Below are positions 1-8,091 of a DNA stretch of 50,976 nucleotides, in pieces. The DNA lies in contig JAFWFE010000095.1 in the NCBI GenBank assembly GCA_017512555.1, positions 1 through 50,976 on the forward strand. The letters are read 5' to 3'. This stretch comes from Solobacterium sp. GTDB taxonomy: Bacteria; Bacillota_I; Bacilli_A; Erysipelotrichales; Erysipelotrichaceae. Position 1 is the first letter of the stretch; every line of letters starts with the position of its first letter. The notes beneath the pieces were generated by a model. That model did no database searches, had not been told where the DNA came from, and saw nothing but the letters and a program-made list of their open reading frames with translations. Position numbers and translations under genes: made by a program.

Positions 1-52
1 CGGAAGCGGTTGTCTCTCCGCGCTTTCTGCCGTGTGGTCTGTTATTTGACAT
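1..52 (-). CDS. Partial CDS, N-terminus only (runs off left edge)
   Basis: A minus-strand ATG at 50-52 is preceded by a strong ribosome binding site, AGGGAGG, seven bases upstream. The 17 readable codons give MSNNRPHGRKRGETTAS, a basic, polar N-terminus without a signal peptide in the visible part. The gene follows the terminator of the AAA+ ATPase gene, so it probably has its own promoter in the AT-rich stretch 60-135. The product cannot be assigned from 17 residues. Confidence 0.6.
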   Translation of the reverse strand, partial: MSNNRPHGRKRGETTAS

Positions 53-140
53 TTCTTTACCTCCCTGATACTACTTTGATACAAAAATATGATGGCAATT
101 CTATTTTACTCTTAATTTTTCGCAATTCATACATATCTTA

Positions 141-174
141 AACAAAAGAAAAAGCGTATCCGGAAATACGCTTT
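141..174 (-). terminator. Rho-independent terminator of the hprK-to-AAA+ operon
   Basis: A 9-bp perfect stem (AAAGCGTAT at 151-159 with ATACGCTTT at 166-174) is followed on the minus strand by a T-rich tract (141-150). It lies 7 bases after the stop of the AAA+ gene. Confidence 0.85.
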
Positions 175-181
175 GTGTAGA

Positions 182-2329
182 TTACTTTCTGTTTGGTTCT
201 GCCGTAACCGTAAGATTGAAGTCGGAGAGACGTAACTCATCCATCTTGTCCCCCGGGTTCTCCACCAGACGGCGTGACTGTACCAGGATCGCGTCTTCGA
301 CCACATTTCTTGCCAGACGTCCGTTACCTGCCTCTGCGGCGTTGATTTCCTGTACAGCAGAGAAGTAGTCTTCCAGCGGATGCAGAGCTTCTTCCGCAAT
401 CTCATAGCCCTTACTGCGTGCCTGGATCTCTGCGATCTTACGCAGTTCTTCTCCGGTATAATCCGGGAAGTGGATAATATTCGGGAAACGGGATTTCAGA
501 CCGGAGTTACTCTCAAGGAATCCCTTCATCTCTTTCTGGTACCCTGCGAGAATCACAATCAGGTCATCACGGTTATCTTCCATGGCTTTGACGATCGTAT
601 CGATACATTCCAGGCCGAAGGAATCATCCTTACCACGGTACAGGGAATACGCTTCATCGATGAACAGTACACCGCCGATTGCGGACTTGATCACACTCAT
701 GGTCAACGGAGCGGTCTGACCGACATACTGTGCAACCAGATCTGCCCTGGTAACTTCAACCAGCTGGCCCTGGGACAATGCGCCGATGGCCTTCATATAG
801 CGGGAAATCAGACGCGCAATCGTTGTCTTACCGGTACCGGGATTTCCTGTGAAGATCATATGCTTGGACACATCGCTGGTCTTCATTCCCTGTTCACGGC
901 GGAGATTCTGCATCTGTATATGACTCTGCAGGGAACGGATATAGTCTTTAACCATATCGAGACCTACGATCTCATCCAGTTCCTTATTTACAGCCTCAAT
1001 CTCTTCACTGCTGTTCTTTTCACGGATCAGGCGTGCACTGCCATGCGGCAATCTTGCGATAAGATCACCATTTTCCACAGTGATCTGGGCTTCCGTACCA
1101 TAGGAGAAACTATTCTCCAGAGCTTCCTGGCTCAGCACAATGTAGAAATTCTTGAACATTTCCGTGATGGCATCCAGTCCGTTCTCTTTATCGTAATGAT
1201 TGCTGATCCACTTTCTGGCTTCTTCATCAAAGGATACGTACAGTTTCAGCTGATCTAATGCCTTATCTGCCAGTTCTTTCTCCTTGATCGCAAGAATCTT
1301 CTCGGTTCTTTCCGCGTTTAGTTTCTCAAAGGTGATGGAATCCAGCACATGGTACAGGAAATCTGCGCCGAATGCGTTCTGCACAGCTTTGGTTCCCTTG
1401 GTTGTCACAAACACAAGATACTTGCCTTCAGCGGAGAGATGATCTACCGCATCCTTGACCAATCCGGTCTGATTCTCCACCAGGATACCCTTAGACAATA
1501 CATAACGCTTACTAAGGGTTACTTTCCCGTCTACCACAAGAGAATCCAGCATACGCAGGAACGCAGGGAAACCTACTTCAAAGTTCTCAAAACAGATCAC
1601 AGAACCCTTCCCGGAAAGATCCTGGTATAAGTCCTGCAGGAAGATCTGTTCCTGGGCACCGCTCTGGTACAGACTCATATCCACGGTATAGACTTCATCA
1701 CTGAGTACCAGCTGACGTTCATACATGGAGCGTACCACAGCTGACAACGTCTCATGACGTCCGCTGCCGTTCGGTCCGCTGATCAGGATCACATTCTTAG
1801 CTCTGCCCTTCTCTTCACCCATGACATAGGGTCTGCGGAAGGCATTGGTCATCTGTTTCAGGGTCTTGTCATCGACGACTACACGGGTCTTTACTTCTTC
1901 AAAAATATCGTTGAATGTCGTACCGGAGTCAAACGGCTTCACGGTTTGTACTTCTTCTACCTTCAGTCCATACTCCTGGATGATATCTTCCTGTAGCTTT
2001 TCAATTTCCTTATCCGAGATTCCGTTTTCTTCGCTCAGGGTATTCAGTTCTTTCTGCTGGTTATTCAGTACTTTTCTTAACGCAAGAAAAGACTCATCTG
2101 CTTTCTTCAGCAGATCAGTCGTACCTTCTATCCCTTTTTCCAGAAGAGAGGAAGTATTCTTCACTTCCTTTTCAATCTTCTCTATCTCTTTACTGTTTTT
2201 CTCTGCTTCATTACGTAATTCAATTTTCTGGTCAATCGAGCCGTAATTGTAATCTCTTTTCTTTTTCAGAACCTCCTGCATCAGACGTTCTTTTTCTTCT
2301 TCACGTTTTTTCTTATTGAAGTCACTCAT
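182..2329 (-). CDS. Double-AAA+ ATPase, CbbX/SpoVK-like C-terminal module
   Basis: A 715-residue protein. Residues 1-120 are charged and predicted coiled coil. A first AAA-like module (about 130-400) has a degenerate P-loop, GPNGSGRHET at 185-194, lacking the usual Lys, and a weak Walker B (ICFENFE near 245-251). A second module (about 450-700) is intact: Walker A GNPGTGKT at 495-502, Walker B VLFIDEA at 554-560, and the CbbX/SpoVK-like segment around AYSLYRG. The second module probably hydrolyses ATP and the first is probably structural, an arrangement seen in type VII secretion EccA and SpoVK relatives. It is the last gene of the operon, 9 bases after the XpaC-family gene, which suggests joint function at the membrane. 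Substrate unknown. Confidence 0.8.
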   Translation of the reverse strand: MSDFNKKKREEEKERLMQEVLKKKRDYNYGSIDQKIELRNEAEKNSKEIEKIEKEVKNTSSLLEKGIEGTTDLLKKADESFLALRKVLNNQQKELNTLSEENGISDKEIEKLQEDIIQEYGLKVEEVQTVKPFDSGTTFNDIFEEVKTRVVVDDKTLKQMTNAFRRPYVMGEEKGRAKNVILISGPNGSGRHETLSAVVRSMYERQLVLSDEVYTVDMSLYQSGAQEQIFLQDLYQDLSGKGSVICFENFEVGFPAFLRMLDSLVVDGKVTLSKRYVLSKGILVENQTGLVKDAVDHLSAEGKYLVFVTTKGTKAVQNAFGADFLYHVLDSITFEKLNAERTEKILAIKEKELADKALDQLKLYVSFDEEARKWISNHYDKENGLDAITEMFKNFYIVLSQEALENSFSYGTEAQITVENGDLIARLPHGSARLIREKNSSEEIEAVNKELDEIVGLDMVKDYIRSLQSHIQMQNLRREQGMKTSDVSKHMIFTGNPGTGKTTIARLISRYMKAIGALSQGQLVEVTRADLVAQYVGQTAPLTMSVIKSAIGGVLFIDEAYSLYRGKDDSFGLECIDTIVKAMEDNRDDLIVILAGYQKEMKGFLESNSGLKSRFPNIIHFPDYTGEELRKIAEIQARSKGYEIAEEALHPLEDYFSAVQEINAAEAGNGRLARNVVEDAILVQSRRLVENPGDKMDELRLSDFNLTVTAEPNRK

Positions 2330-2338
2330 ATGGGATAC

Positions 2339-3328
2339 CTATTCTTTCTGAGAAAGCTGAGACTGACTGAACATATCATTTGCGGAAACCAGACCATCTT
2401 TCTGTAAAACAGCTTCCAGAGTGGAAATATCCGCAGAAATATTGATGAAATCATTGTCGGTCATCTGGGTGGTGATCTTTTCCATCGCGCCGTTGATCAA
2501 ACCAATCGTCTTCTTCAGATCTTCCTTGGTCTTCTGGTATTCCGGAGCGAACTTGGCAGACTGCAGATTCACATACTGTTTCAGGATCCGGAGAAGGATC
2601 GGCAGATAGTAATCATACAGTTTTTCCAGTTTCTTCTTGGAATCCGGGAACTTGCTTTCAAGGATATCGATCTGTTTCAACAGAGCTGCTGTTTCAAACA
2701 ATCCGTTGGATATTTCTTCATCCGGGATATCATCATTCAGACTGTTAATGGTCTGTACATAGTATTTGGCATCCATCTGCGTCTTGGCTGTGGATGTGTT
2801 AACCGTGGTATCTTTCTTTTCCTTCTTGTCTACGATCTCGGCATCTACGATATCCGGTTTTACTGCGGTCTGATCGTTCTTGGCCATTGCCAGCAATGTA
2901 TCAAACAAGTCATCGTAAAGATCCGGGTATTTCTGCCGGAATTGGTTGAGCGTACCGATCTTGGTGTTGTTCCGGTACACATCCAGACTGTACATGGATT
3001 CGTAGGACGGTGTGCGAAGTACCAGCTCAAGCGCATTCGGAAGACTTAAGCGTGTATTATTCTTGAAGTATTTGCGGAGATATACGTTGATCTTGGCCAG
3101 GTCGGCACTGGTATGGGCATTCCCATTACGTCTTTCCGTATATCCGTAACTGTTGACACGTCCGTTCTGGACACCGGGATTATTTTTCTGATTTGCCTGG
3201 ACAGCTTTCATCATGACAAAAGCTGTAAGTCCCGCAATCAACGCAAAAGGAATAAATCCCGTATCGCCGAAGATAAACAGGAAGATCAGGAAAAACCAGA
3301 TTCCGCTAAAAGAAGATCTACGTCTCAT
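2339..3328 (-). CDS. XpaC-family (5-bromo-4-chloroindolyl phosphate hydrolysis) membrane protein
   Basis: A 329-residue protein with a basic N-terminus, then two hydrophobic segments (about 8-25 and 27-44), a polar linker and a helical C-terminal domain. The C-terminus (YDYYLPILLRILKQY, then DFINISADISTLEAVLQKDG) matches the conserved end of the XpaC family: a helical repeat followed by a D-I-x-x-x-I-x-x-L-E/K-x-x-L pattern. XpaC proteins are usually paired with TelA-type toxic-anion-resistance proteins; no telA is present here, and an AAA+ ATPase follows instead. The start is supported by AAAGGAG 11 bases upstream. Biochemical role unknown; the family name comes from an assay phenotype. Confidence 0.65.
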   Translation of the reverse strand: MRRRSSFSGIWFFLIFLFIFGDTGFIPFALIAGLTAFVMMKAVQANQKNNPGVQNGRVNSYGYTERRNGNAHTSADLAKINVYLRKYFKNNTRLSLPNALELVLRTPSYESMYSLDVYRNNTKIGTLNQFRQKYPDLYDDLFDTLLAMAKNDQTAVKPDIVDAEIVDKKEKKDTTVNTSTAKTQMDAKYYVQTINSLNDDIPDEEISNGLFETAALLKQIDILESKFPDSKKKLEKLYDYYLPILLRILKQYVNLQSAKFAPEYQKTKEDLKKTIGLINGAMEKITTQMTDNDFINISADISTLEAVLQKDGLVSANDMFSQSQLSQKE

Positions 3329-3373
3329 TTATACAATTACTCCTTTATGCGATATAGATTATAGCATAAACAA

Positions 3374-3628
3374 TCAGTCTTTTTTCTCTTTCTCAATATA
3401 TTCTGCGTCAATAATATTTTCTTCACGCTTTCTGCGTACCTGCGTGTAAAACAAGTCTTTCTCCAGGTTCTCTGCGGCCTTTTGGGTTTTTCTCTTGTTC
3501 ACCCAGTACCAGATCGCTCCGGCAGCCAGCGCAATCAAGATCAGCGGCCAGAAAACAGACAGCAGGAATAGTATCACGGCTGTAAATCCCGCAAAGATCA
3601 GGATCAATTTCAGGGTTTCCTTATTCAT
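3374..3628 (-). CDS. Small two-helix membrane protein, unknown function
   Basis: Eighty-four residues. One long hydrophobic stretch (about 8-45) can form two transmembrane helices joined by a short turn, followed by a highly charged cytosolic tail rich in Lys, Arg and Glu. The start overlaps the whiA stop by 8 bases and has no strong ribosome binding site of its own, so translational coupling to whiA is likely. The charged tail ending EYIEKEKKD resembles a protein-binding or coiled-coil segment. No family recognised. Position between whiA and the XpaC gene suggests a role with the latter pair in the membrane. Confidence 0.65.
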   Translation of the reverse strand: MNKETLKLILIFAGFTAVILFLLSVFWPLILIALAAGAIWYWVNKRKTQKAAENLEKDLFYTQVRRKREENIIDAEYIEKEKKD

Positions 3629-4565
3629 CTTTTTGTCCGCTCGCTTTCATGGCTGCTTCGTGAATCTTGACAAAACGGTGCTTCAGTCCGGATTTACTTA
3701 CCGTACTGCCGGTTTTCGCACGGTAGGATTCTGCCAGTTCGTTCAATGAAGCGTATGGTTCTTCCTTCCGCAGTTCGATCACATCCCGCAGTTTGGGATC
3801 CATATTTCTAACCAGGTCGTAACGCTCCAGAATCTCAATATCCTCAAGTTGCTCGGCAGCTGCCTTAAAACTCTTCATTTCGTTGGCTACTTCGACGTTA
3901 TTCAGCCTGGTGATACTGTTGGTAATATCCCGGGAAATACGTGTGTCCTCAAACTTCATCAGGTTATCCGAAGCATCGATGACCCGGAGGAAATCCGCGA
4001 TCTTTTCCGCCGACTTGACATAAACCACGGAATGTCCGCGGCGTTCGATGATCTTGGCATCGATATAGAATCGCTTCATCAGTTCGGAGAGGAATTCTGC
4101 GTGTTTGGGGTTGGCGGCATTGATCTCCAGGTGATAGTTGCTGGTACGGGGAGAGTTTACACTTCCTTCTGCCATGAAGGCACCGGCCAGGTATGCCCGC
4201 GCACACTGGTCTTTACGGACAATTGCCCGCAGCGGACGGTCTCGCAGTCCCTGGGCAGAGTAGATGCCGGTATCTTCCAGTACAGCCTGGACATTACCTT
4301 CCGCACGCAGCTGGTAGATCAGGTTCTTCTTCAGGTTCATCCGTCGTTTTACCGAAGGGATGATCTCTACATCATAGTTCTTCAGCATGCGAAAAATTGC
4401 CCGGGATACAGCCGCGTTTTCGGTCGTGATACTCAGTGCCGGTCCGCGCCGGGATATGGAAAGAGAAGCAGTCAGCTGGATCAGTGCCGATAAGGCTGCT
4501 TTCTCCTCCTCTGCTGTATAAACATGCAGAGAGACTTCTTGTTTTACATCCTGTGTAAACGACAT
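3621..4565 (-). CDS. whiA: WhiA DNA-binding protein
   Basis: A 314-residue protein of normal WhiA length. The N-terminal two thirds is the degenerate LAGLIDADG-homing-endonuclease-like fold, including RAYLAGAFMAEGSVNSP near 128-144. The C-terminal third is a helix-turn-helix domain ending in SKSGLKHRFVKIHE. In Bacillota WhiA is a chromosome-associated protein affecting cell division and chromosome segregation; in actinomycetes it is a sporulation regulator. It follows yvcK with a one-base TGATG overlap and shares the classical rapZ-yvcK-whiA order. Assignment is secure. Confidence 0.96.
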   Translation of the reverse strand: MSFTQDVKQEVSLHVYTAEEEKAALSALIQLTASLSISRRGPALSITTENAAVSRAIFRMLKNYDVEIIPSVKRRMNLKKNLIYQLRAEGNVQAVLEDTGIYSAQGLRDRPLRAIVRKDQCARAYLAGAFMAEGSVNSPRTSNYHLEINAANPKHAEFLSELMKRFYIDAKIIERRGHSVVYVKSAEKIADFLRVIDASDNLMKFEDTRISRDITNSITRLNNVEVANEMKSFKAAAEQLEDIEILERYDLVRNMDPKLRDVIELRKEEPYASLNELAESYRAKTGSTVSKSGLKHRFVKIHEAAMKASGQKDE

Positions 4566-5509
4566 CAGATCTCCCGGAGTATTTCTTCAAAAGCTGTCTT
4601 GACTTTCATCGGGTCATGACGGACCAGTTTGTTGTCAAAGTTCAGTAATGAACGTTCTATAATCTCGTAATCATGGGTATGATACTTAATATTTACCGGG
4701 GTACTGTTTTCATCCAGATAGCGCATGACGATCTCCGGAGGAAGTTCATCCGAAGCGACCAGCACCGCATCCACCTTTGCCCCGTGGTCCAATAATGCCT
4801 GGACATGATCCTCCACACAGTACCCGTCGGTTTCTCCCGGCTGGGTCATGGCATTACAGATATAGACTCGTTTAGCCTTGGTCTGGGTCAGAGCATCCCG
4901 GATCTCCGGAATGATCACATTCGGCAGGATACTGGTATAGACCGAACCAATCCCGTAGATGATCAGATCCGCGTTCAGGATCGCTGCGACCGCATCCGGA
5001 TCGGCTTTGACTTCCTCATCGTAGAATACTTTACTGATATGGTTATTGATATCCGGGATATTCGCTTCACCCTTGACGATGACACCGTCTTCCATCAAGG
5101 CATACAAGGTGATGACCTGTTCCGTGGCAGGTACGATATGACCCTTGACGTTCAAGACCTGTCCAACCGTCTGGATGGCTTCCAGGAAGCTTCCTCTCTG
5201 CTGGGTCATCGCCGTCAGGATCAGATTCCCCAGGTTGTGTCCGCCGACATCCATGGCATTCCCGTCCGGATCTTCAAAGCGGTAATCCATCAGTTCCTTC
5301 ATCAGGGTTTCATCTTCCGCAAGAGAGATCATGACGTTCCGGATATCTCCCATGGCAGGAATATGAAAACGTCTGCGCAGGCGTCCTGTACTGCCTCCGT
5401 CATCCGCCACTGTCACAACAGCAGTAATATCGACATCTTCCAGATTCTTGATTCCCCGGCAGATCGCGGATTGTCCGTGTCCGCCTCCGATTACAACGAT
5501 CTTCTTCAT
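4565..5509 (-). CDS. yvcK: YvcK/CofD-like gluconeogenesis and cell-wall factor
   Basis: About 314 residues from ATG 5507-5509 (MKKIVVIGGGHGQS), chosen because AGGGG lies 8 bases upstream; an in-frame GTG begins three codons earlier at 5518. The N-terminal Rossmann-like GGGHG motif, TVADDGGSTGRLR and DIRNVMISLA are hallmarks of the CofD/YvcK family. YvcK binds UDP-sugars and, in Bacillus and Listeria, is needed for normal cell wall synthesis on gluconeogenic carbon sources. The neighbours rapZ (upstream) and whiA (downstream) confirm the identity. Confidence 0.95.
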   Translation of the reverse strand: MKKIVVIGGGHGQSAICRGIKNLEDVDITAVVTVADDGGSTGRLRRRFHIPAMGDIRNVMISLAEDETLMKELMDYRFEDPDGNAMDVGGHNLGNLILTAMTQQRGSFLEAIQTVGQVLNVKGHIVPATEQVITLYALMEDGVIVKGEANIPDINNHISKVFYDEEVKADPDAVAAILNADLIIYGIGSVYTSILPNVIIPEIRDALTQTKAKRVYICNAMTQPGETDGYCVEDHVQALLDHGAKVDAVLVASDELPPEIVMRYLDENSTPVNIKYHTHDYEIIERSLLNFDNKLVRHDPMKVKTAFEEILREI

Positions 5510-5520
5510 ACACATCACCC

Positions 5521-6375
5521 CTAAATATCTCTGTGTTCTTTGTAGCAGCGGTATTTATCCTTGTAGTATTCGTACAGATAGTTGGTGATTGTCACGGAGC
5601 GGTGCTGGCCGCCTGTACAGCCGATCGCTACCGTGAAGTGATTCTTGCCTTCCTTGACATATTCTTCAAACGCATAGTCCGTAAATGCCGTCAGACGTCT
5701 TACAAACTCCTGTGTCTGTTCCTTTTCCATGACATAGTCATAGACGACCTTGTCGTTGCCGTTAAAACGCCGCAGTTCTTCCACCCAGTAGGGATTCGGC
5801 AGGAAACGTACGTCGACCATCAAGTCCGCATCCAGGGGTACACCATTCTTATACCCGAAGGAAATGAATGAAATCGTAAAAGACGGCATACTGCTCTTGG
5901 CAAATAACTGTTCCAGTTTCTGGCGCAGTTCCTTCTCACTGAGTTTTGTCGTATCGATCACGGTAAAGGATTCATTCCGGTTCTGCTGGAACATCTGTCT
6001 CTCCAGGGCAATCGCTTCTTCCAGGGTATTGACCGTATTACTCATCAGTAAGGGGTGCGTTCTGCGGGTACTCTTGTATCGTTTCATCAATTCAGCATTC
6101 CCGGCATCCAGGAATAGTACTCCGGCGTTGATCCCTTCACCACGCAGGGCATACAGGAAGTGCGGGAAATCCTGCGCTGAAGTAGACAAGGCAATATAAC
6201 TGTACCGGGGATCTTTACTGTTTTCGATCAGGTTTTCCAGCTGAGGCAGTAACTGCGCGGGGAAGTTATCAATACAGTGATAGCCTAGATCTTCCATCAT
6301 CTGCATTGCCGTAGTTTTACCGGCTCCGCTCATTCCGCTGACCAGAACAATTGTTTTCTGTATAGGTTCACTCAT
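5521..6375 (-). CDS. rapZ: RapZ/YvcJ-family nucleotide-binding protein
   Basis: A 284-residue P-loop protein with Walker A GMSGAGKT at 14-21, the family motif DVRFLPNPYWVEELR in the middle and IGCTGGQHRSVTI near the C-terminus. In Escherichia coli RapZ is an RNase adaptor controlling glmS sRNAs; in Bacillus YvcJ is an NTPase linked to competence. The gene overlaps the ppaX stop by four bases (ATGA) and precedes yvcK, the standard Bacillota order. The RNA-binding role in this organism is an extrapolation; the family assignment is firm. Confidence 0.95.
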   Translation of the reverse strand: MSEPIQKTIVLVSGMSGAGKTTAMQMMEDLGYHCIDNFPAQLLPQLENLIENSKDPRYSYIALSTSAQDFPHFLYALRGEGINAGVLFLDAGNAELMKRYKSTRRTHPLLMSNTVNTLEEAIALERQMFQQNRNESFTVIDTTKLSEKELRQKLEQLFAKSSMPSFTISFISFGYKNGVPLDADLMVDVRFLPNPYWVEELRRFNGNDKVVYDYVMEKEQTQEFVRRLTAFTDYAFEEYVKEGKNHFTVAIGCTGGQHRSVTITNYLYEYYKDKYRCYKEHRDI

Positions 6376-7040
6376 TCCTGCACCTCATTTCTCTGATAAT
6401 TCTCTATGATATCAAGCACATCTTTCAGGTGATAGACCACCGCGTCCGGGTTCTGCGCCAGGACATCTTCTTTCTTTCCGGGATGGGAGATCATCGCGAT
6501 GGTATATGCTCCGGCATTCTTTCCGCATTGGATATCTGCCGGACTGTCTCCGATATAGATACACGGCGTATCCGCGGAATACCCAAGGAGCTCCTTGGCC
6601 AGGAAGACTCCTTCCGGATCCGGTTTCTGTTTCGTTACCGATTCAAATCCGATCGTGACATCAAATACTCCAGGCATACCTACGGTATCCATGATCCGGT
6701 TGATGGAATCGGTTCTCCGGGTAGACACAACGCCGATCTTGTACCCTTTCTCTTTTAACTCCGCAAGTAATTCTCTGGCGTACTCATACGGTTTAACTAA
6801 TTCCGTAAGGTGGGCATTCTGGTAATCACGATACTCTTTTTTCAGTACATCCGGATCCAGATGCGGAAAATACTTCATCATCATGACATCCAGCGGCGGA
6901 CCCAGGACTTCGATCTGCTTGCGCTCATCAAAATCTTCCACGTTTCCGTGCAGGCGAAATACTTCCCGGAAGCTTTCGTGGATCGCCGGTTCCGTAGCCA
7001 TGAGGGTTCCGTCAAAGTCAAATAATACAGGTACGTTCAT
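6372..7040 (-). CDS. ppaX: HAD-family pyrophosphatase, PpaX-like
   Basis: A 222-residue HAD hydrolase. Motif I is DFDGT at about 8-12, motif II VVSTRRTD, the motif III Lys lies in KQKPDP, and motif IV is GDSPADI. The cap helices fit a phosphoglycolate phosphatase-like class. Overlap with hprK (one base) and rapZ (four bases) places it where PpaX is found in Bacillota; PpaX hydrolyses the pyrophosphate released when HprK dephosphorylates HPr-Ser-P. A general phosphoglycolate phosphatase activity cannot be excluded from sequence. Confidence 0.85.
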   Translation of the reverse strand: MNVPVLFDFDGTLMATEPAIHESFREVFRLHGNVEDFDERKQIEVLGPPLDVMMMKYFPHLDPDVLKKEYRDYQNAHLTELVKPYEYARELLAELKEKGYKIGVVSTRRTDSINRIMDTVGMPGVFDVTIGFESVTKQKPDPEGVFLAKELLGYSADTPCIYIGDSPADIQCGKNAGAYTIAMISHPGKKEDVLAQNPDAVVYHLKDVLDIIENYQRNEVQE

Positions 7041-8002
7041 TACTTTCCTTCTTTCACCTTGGCACTTTGTTCGACAAGATAATCGTGCAGTCTCCTGCGG
7101 AATTCTTCCGAGCTGTCATAGCCCTCTTCCCGGAGGATGAAATTGGTCACGGCAGTTTCCACAAGTACCCTTGTGGAACGTCCGTATGATACAGGTAATA
7201 CCGTCATTGGTATCTGTACACCGAGGATCTCCACACGCTTGTTCACGTTTTCGCCCAGGCGGTCAAATTCTTCGTGTGTTGTATATCTGTGCAGACTCAG
7301 GACATAGTCTACAGAGTGCTGCTTGACCAGGCTGTTGGCGCCGAACATTCTCTCTACATCGATAATACCGATACCGCGGATTTCCAGCATACCCTTCAAC
7401 AGATCCGGGGCTCTGCCGACGATCGTATTATGTATGCGCATGACATCGACACGGTCATCTGCCACAAGCGAGTGCCCGTTCTTGATCAGTTCCAGAGCTG
7501 TCTCGGATTTACCAATCCCGCTGTCACCCTGAATCAGCACACCTCTGCCGTAGACCACCATAAGCACAGCTGACAGGGAATCTTCCGGTGCCATCTGTTC
7601 TTCCAGGAAGTTGATCAGATCCACGGTAATACGATATGTACCCAGTGGTGTACGGAAGATCGGGAAATTCTGTTCCCTGGCAATCTCCAACAGGATCGGA
7701 GGTACCGGATTGTTATGGGTAACGATCATCATCGGTGTCAGGATATCGGTAATGATCGGATAACGTCCTCTTTGTTCCTCATCCGTCAGATGTGAAATGT
7801 ACTCTATTTCCTTATTGCCAATCAGCACGATACGTCTGGGTTCTGTCGGTTTAAAGTATCCGGACAGTTCAAAACCGGGACGGTTCACATCCGGTACGAC
7901 TACCCACCGGTTCAACGATTCTTCATTACCGGTCAACTGCTCAAACTGAAAGAACTTAACGATCTCTCTGACTTGTACTCTCTTCTCAAAAAACACTGTC
8001 AT
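7040..8002 (-). CDS. hprK: HPr kinase/phosphorylase (divergent catalytic positions)
   Basis: A 320-residue protein of normal length. The N-terminal domain is followed by Walker A GDSGIGKS at 159-166, LVADD at 179-183 and the signature LEIRGIGIID at 206-215. HprK phosphorylates HPr on a regulatory serine and removes that phosphate again, setting carbon catabolite repression. Two usually conserved spots differ. The His-Gly pair about 15 residues before the P-loop (for example AIHGVLVDIYG in Bacillus) is Ser-Ala here (S144-A145). The RPGR-type motif in the C-terminal part reads SYGR. Start supported by AAGGA upstream. It is the first gene of an operon with an extended -10 promoter. Confidence 0.93.
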   Translation of the reverse strand: MTVFFEKRVQVREIVKFFQFEQLTGNEESLNRWVVVPDVNRPGFELSGYFKPTEPRRIVLIGNKEIEYISHLTDEEQRGRYPIITDILTPMMIVTHNNPVPPILLEIAREQNFPIFRTPLGTYRITVDLINFLEEQMAPEDSLSAVLMVVYGRGVLIQGDSGIGKSETALELIKNGHSLVADDRVDVMRIHNTIVGRAPDLLKGMLEIRGIGIIDVERMFGANSLVKQHSVDYVLSLHRYTTHEEFDRLGENVNKRVEILGVQIPMTVLPVSYGRSTRVLVETAVTNFILREEGYDSSEEFRRRLHDYLVEQSAKVKEGK

Positions 8003-8023
8003 AATCGGGCTTCCTTTTCACTG

Positions 8024-8032
8024 ATTATACCA
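8024..8032 (-). promoter_or_regulatory. Extended -10 promoter of the hprK operon
   Basis: On the minus strand TGGTATAAT gives a consensus -10 (8024-8029) with an upstream TG element. The -35 position 17 bases away is only T-rich and overlaps the T-tract of the preceding terminator. Confidence 0.65.
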
Positions 8033-8046
8033 TTGAACCATGGGCG

Positions 8047-8075
8047 AAAAAAAGAACTCTGCCTGAACAGAGTTC
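8047..8075 (-). terminator. Terminator of the beta-helix lipoprotein gene
   Basis: Stem GAACTCTG (8054-8061) with CAGAGTTC (8068-8075), followed on the minus strand by seven T residues (8047-8053). Confidence 0.88.
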
Positions 8076-8091
8076 CTTAACATTTTCTGAA

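Noticed and set aside
380..1258. Long plus-strand open frame opposite the AAA+ gene
   Set aside because: It is antisense to an intact ATPase with clear motifs, has no ribosome binding site, and its translation resembles no family.
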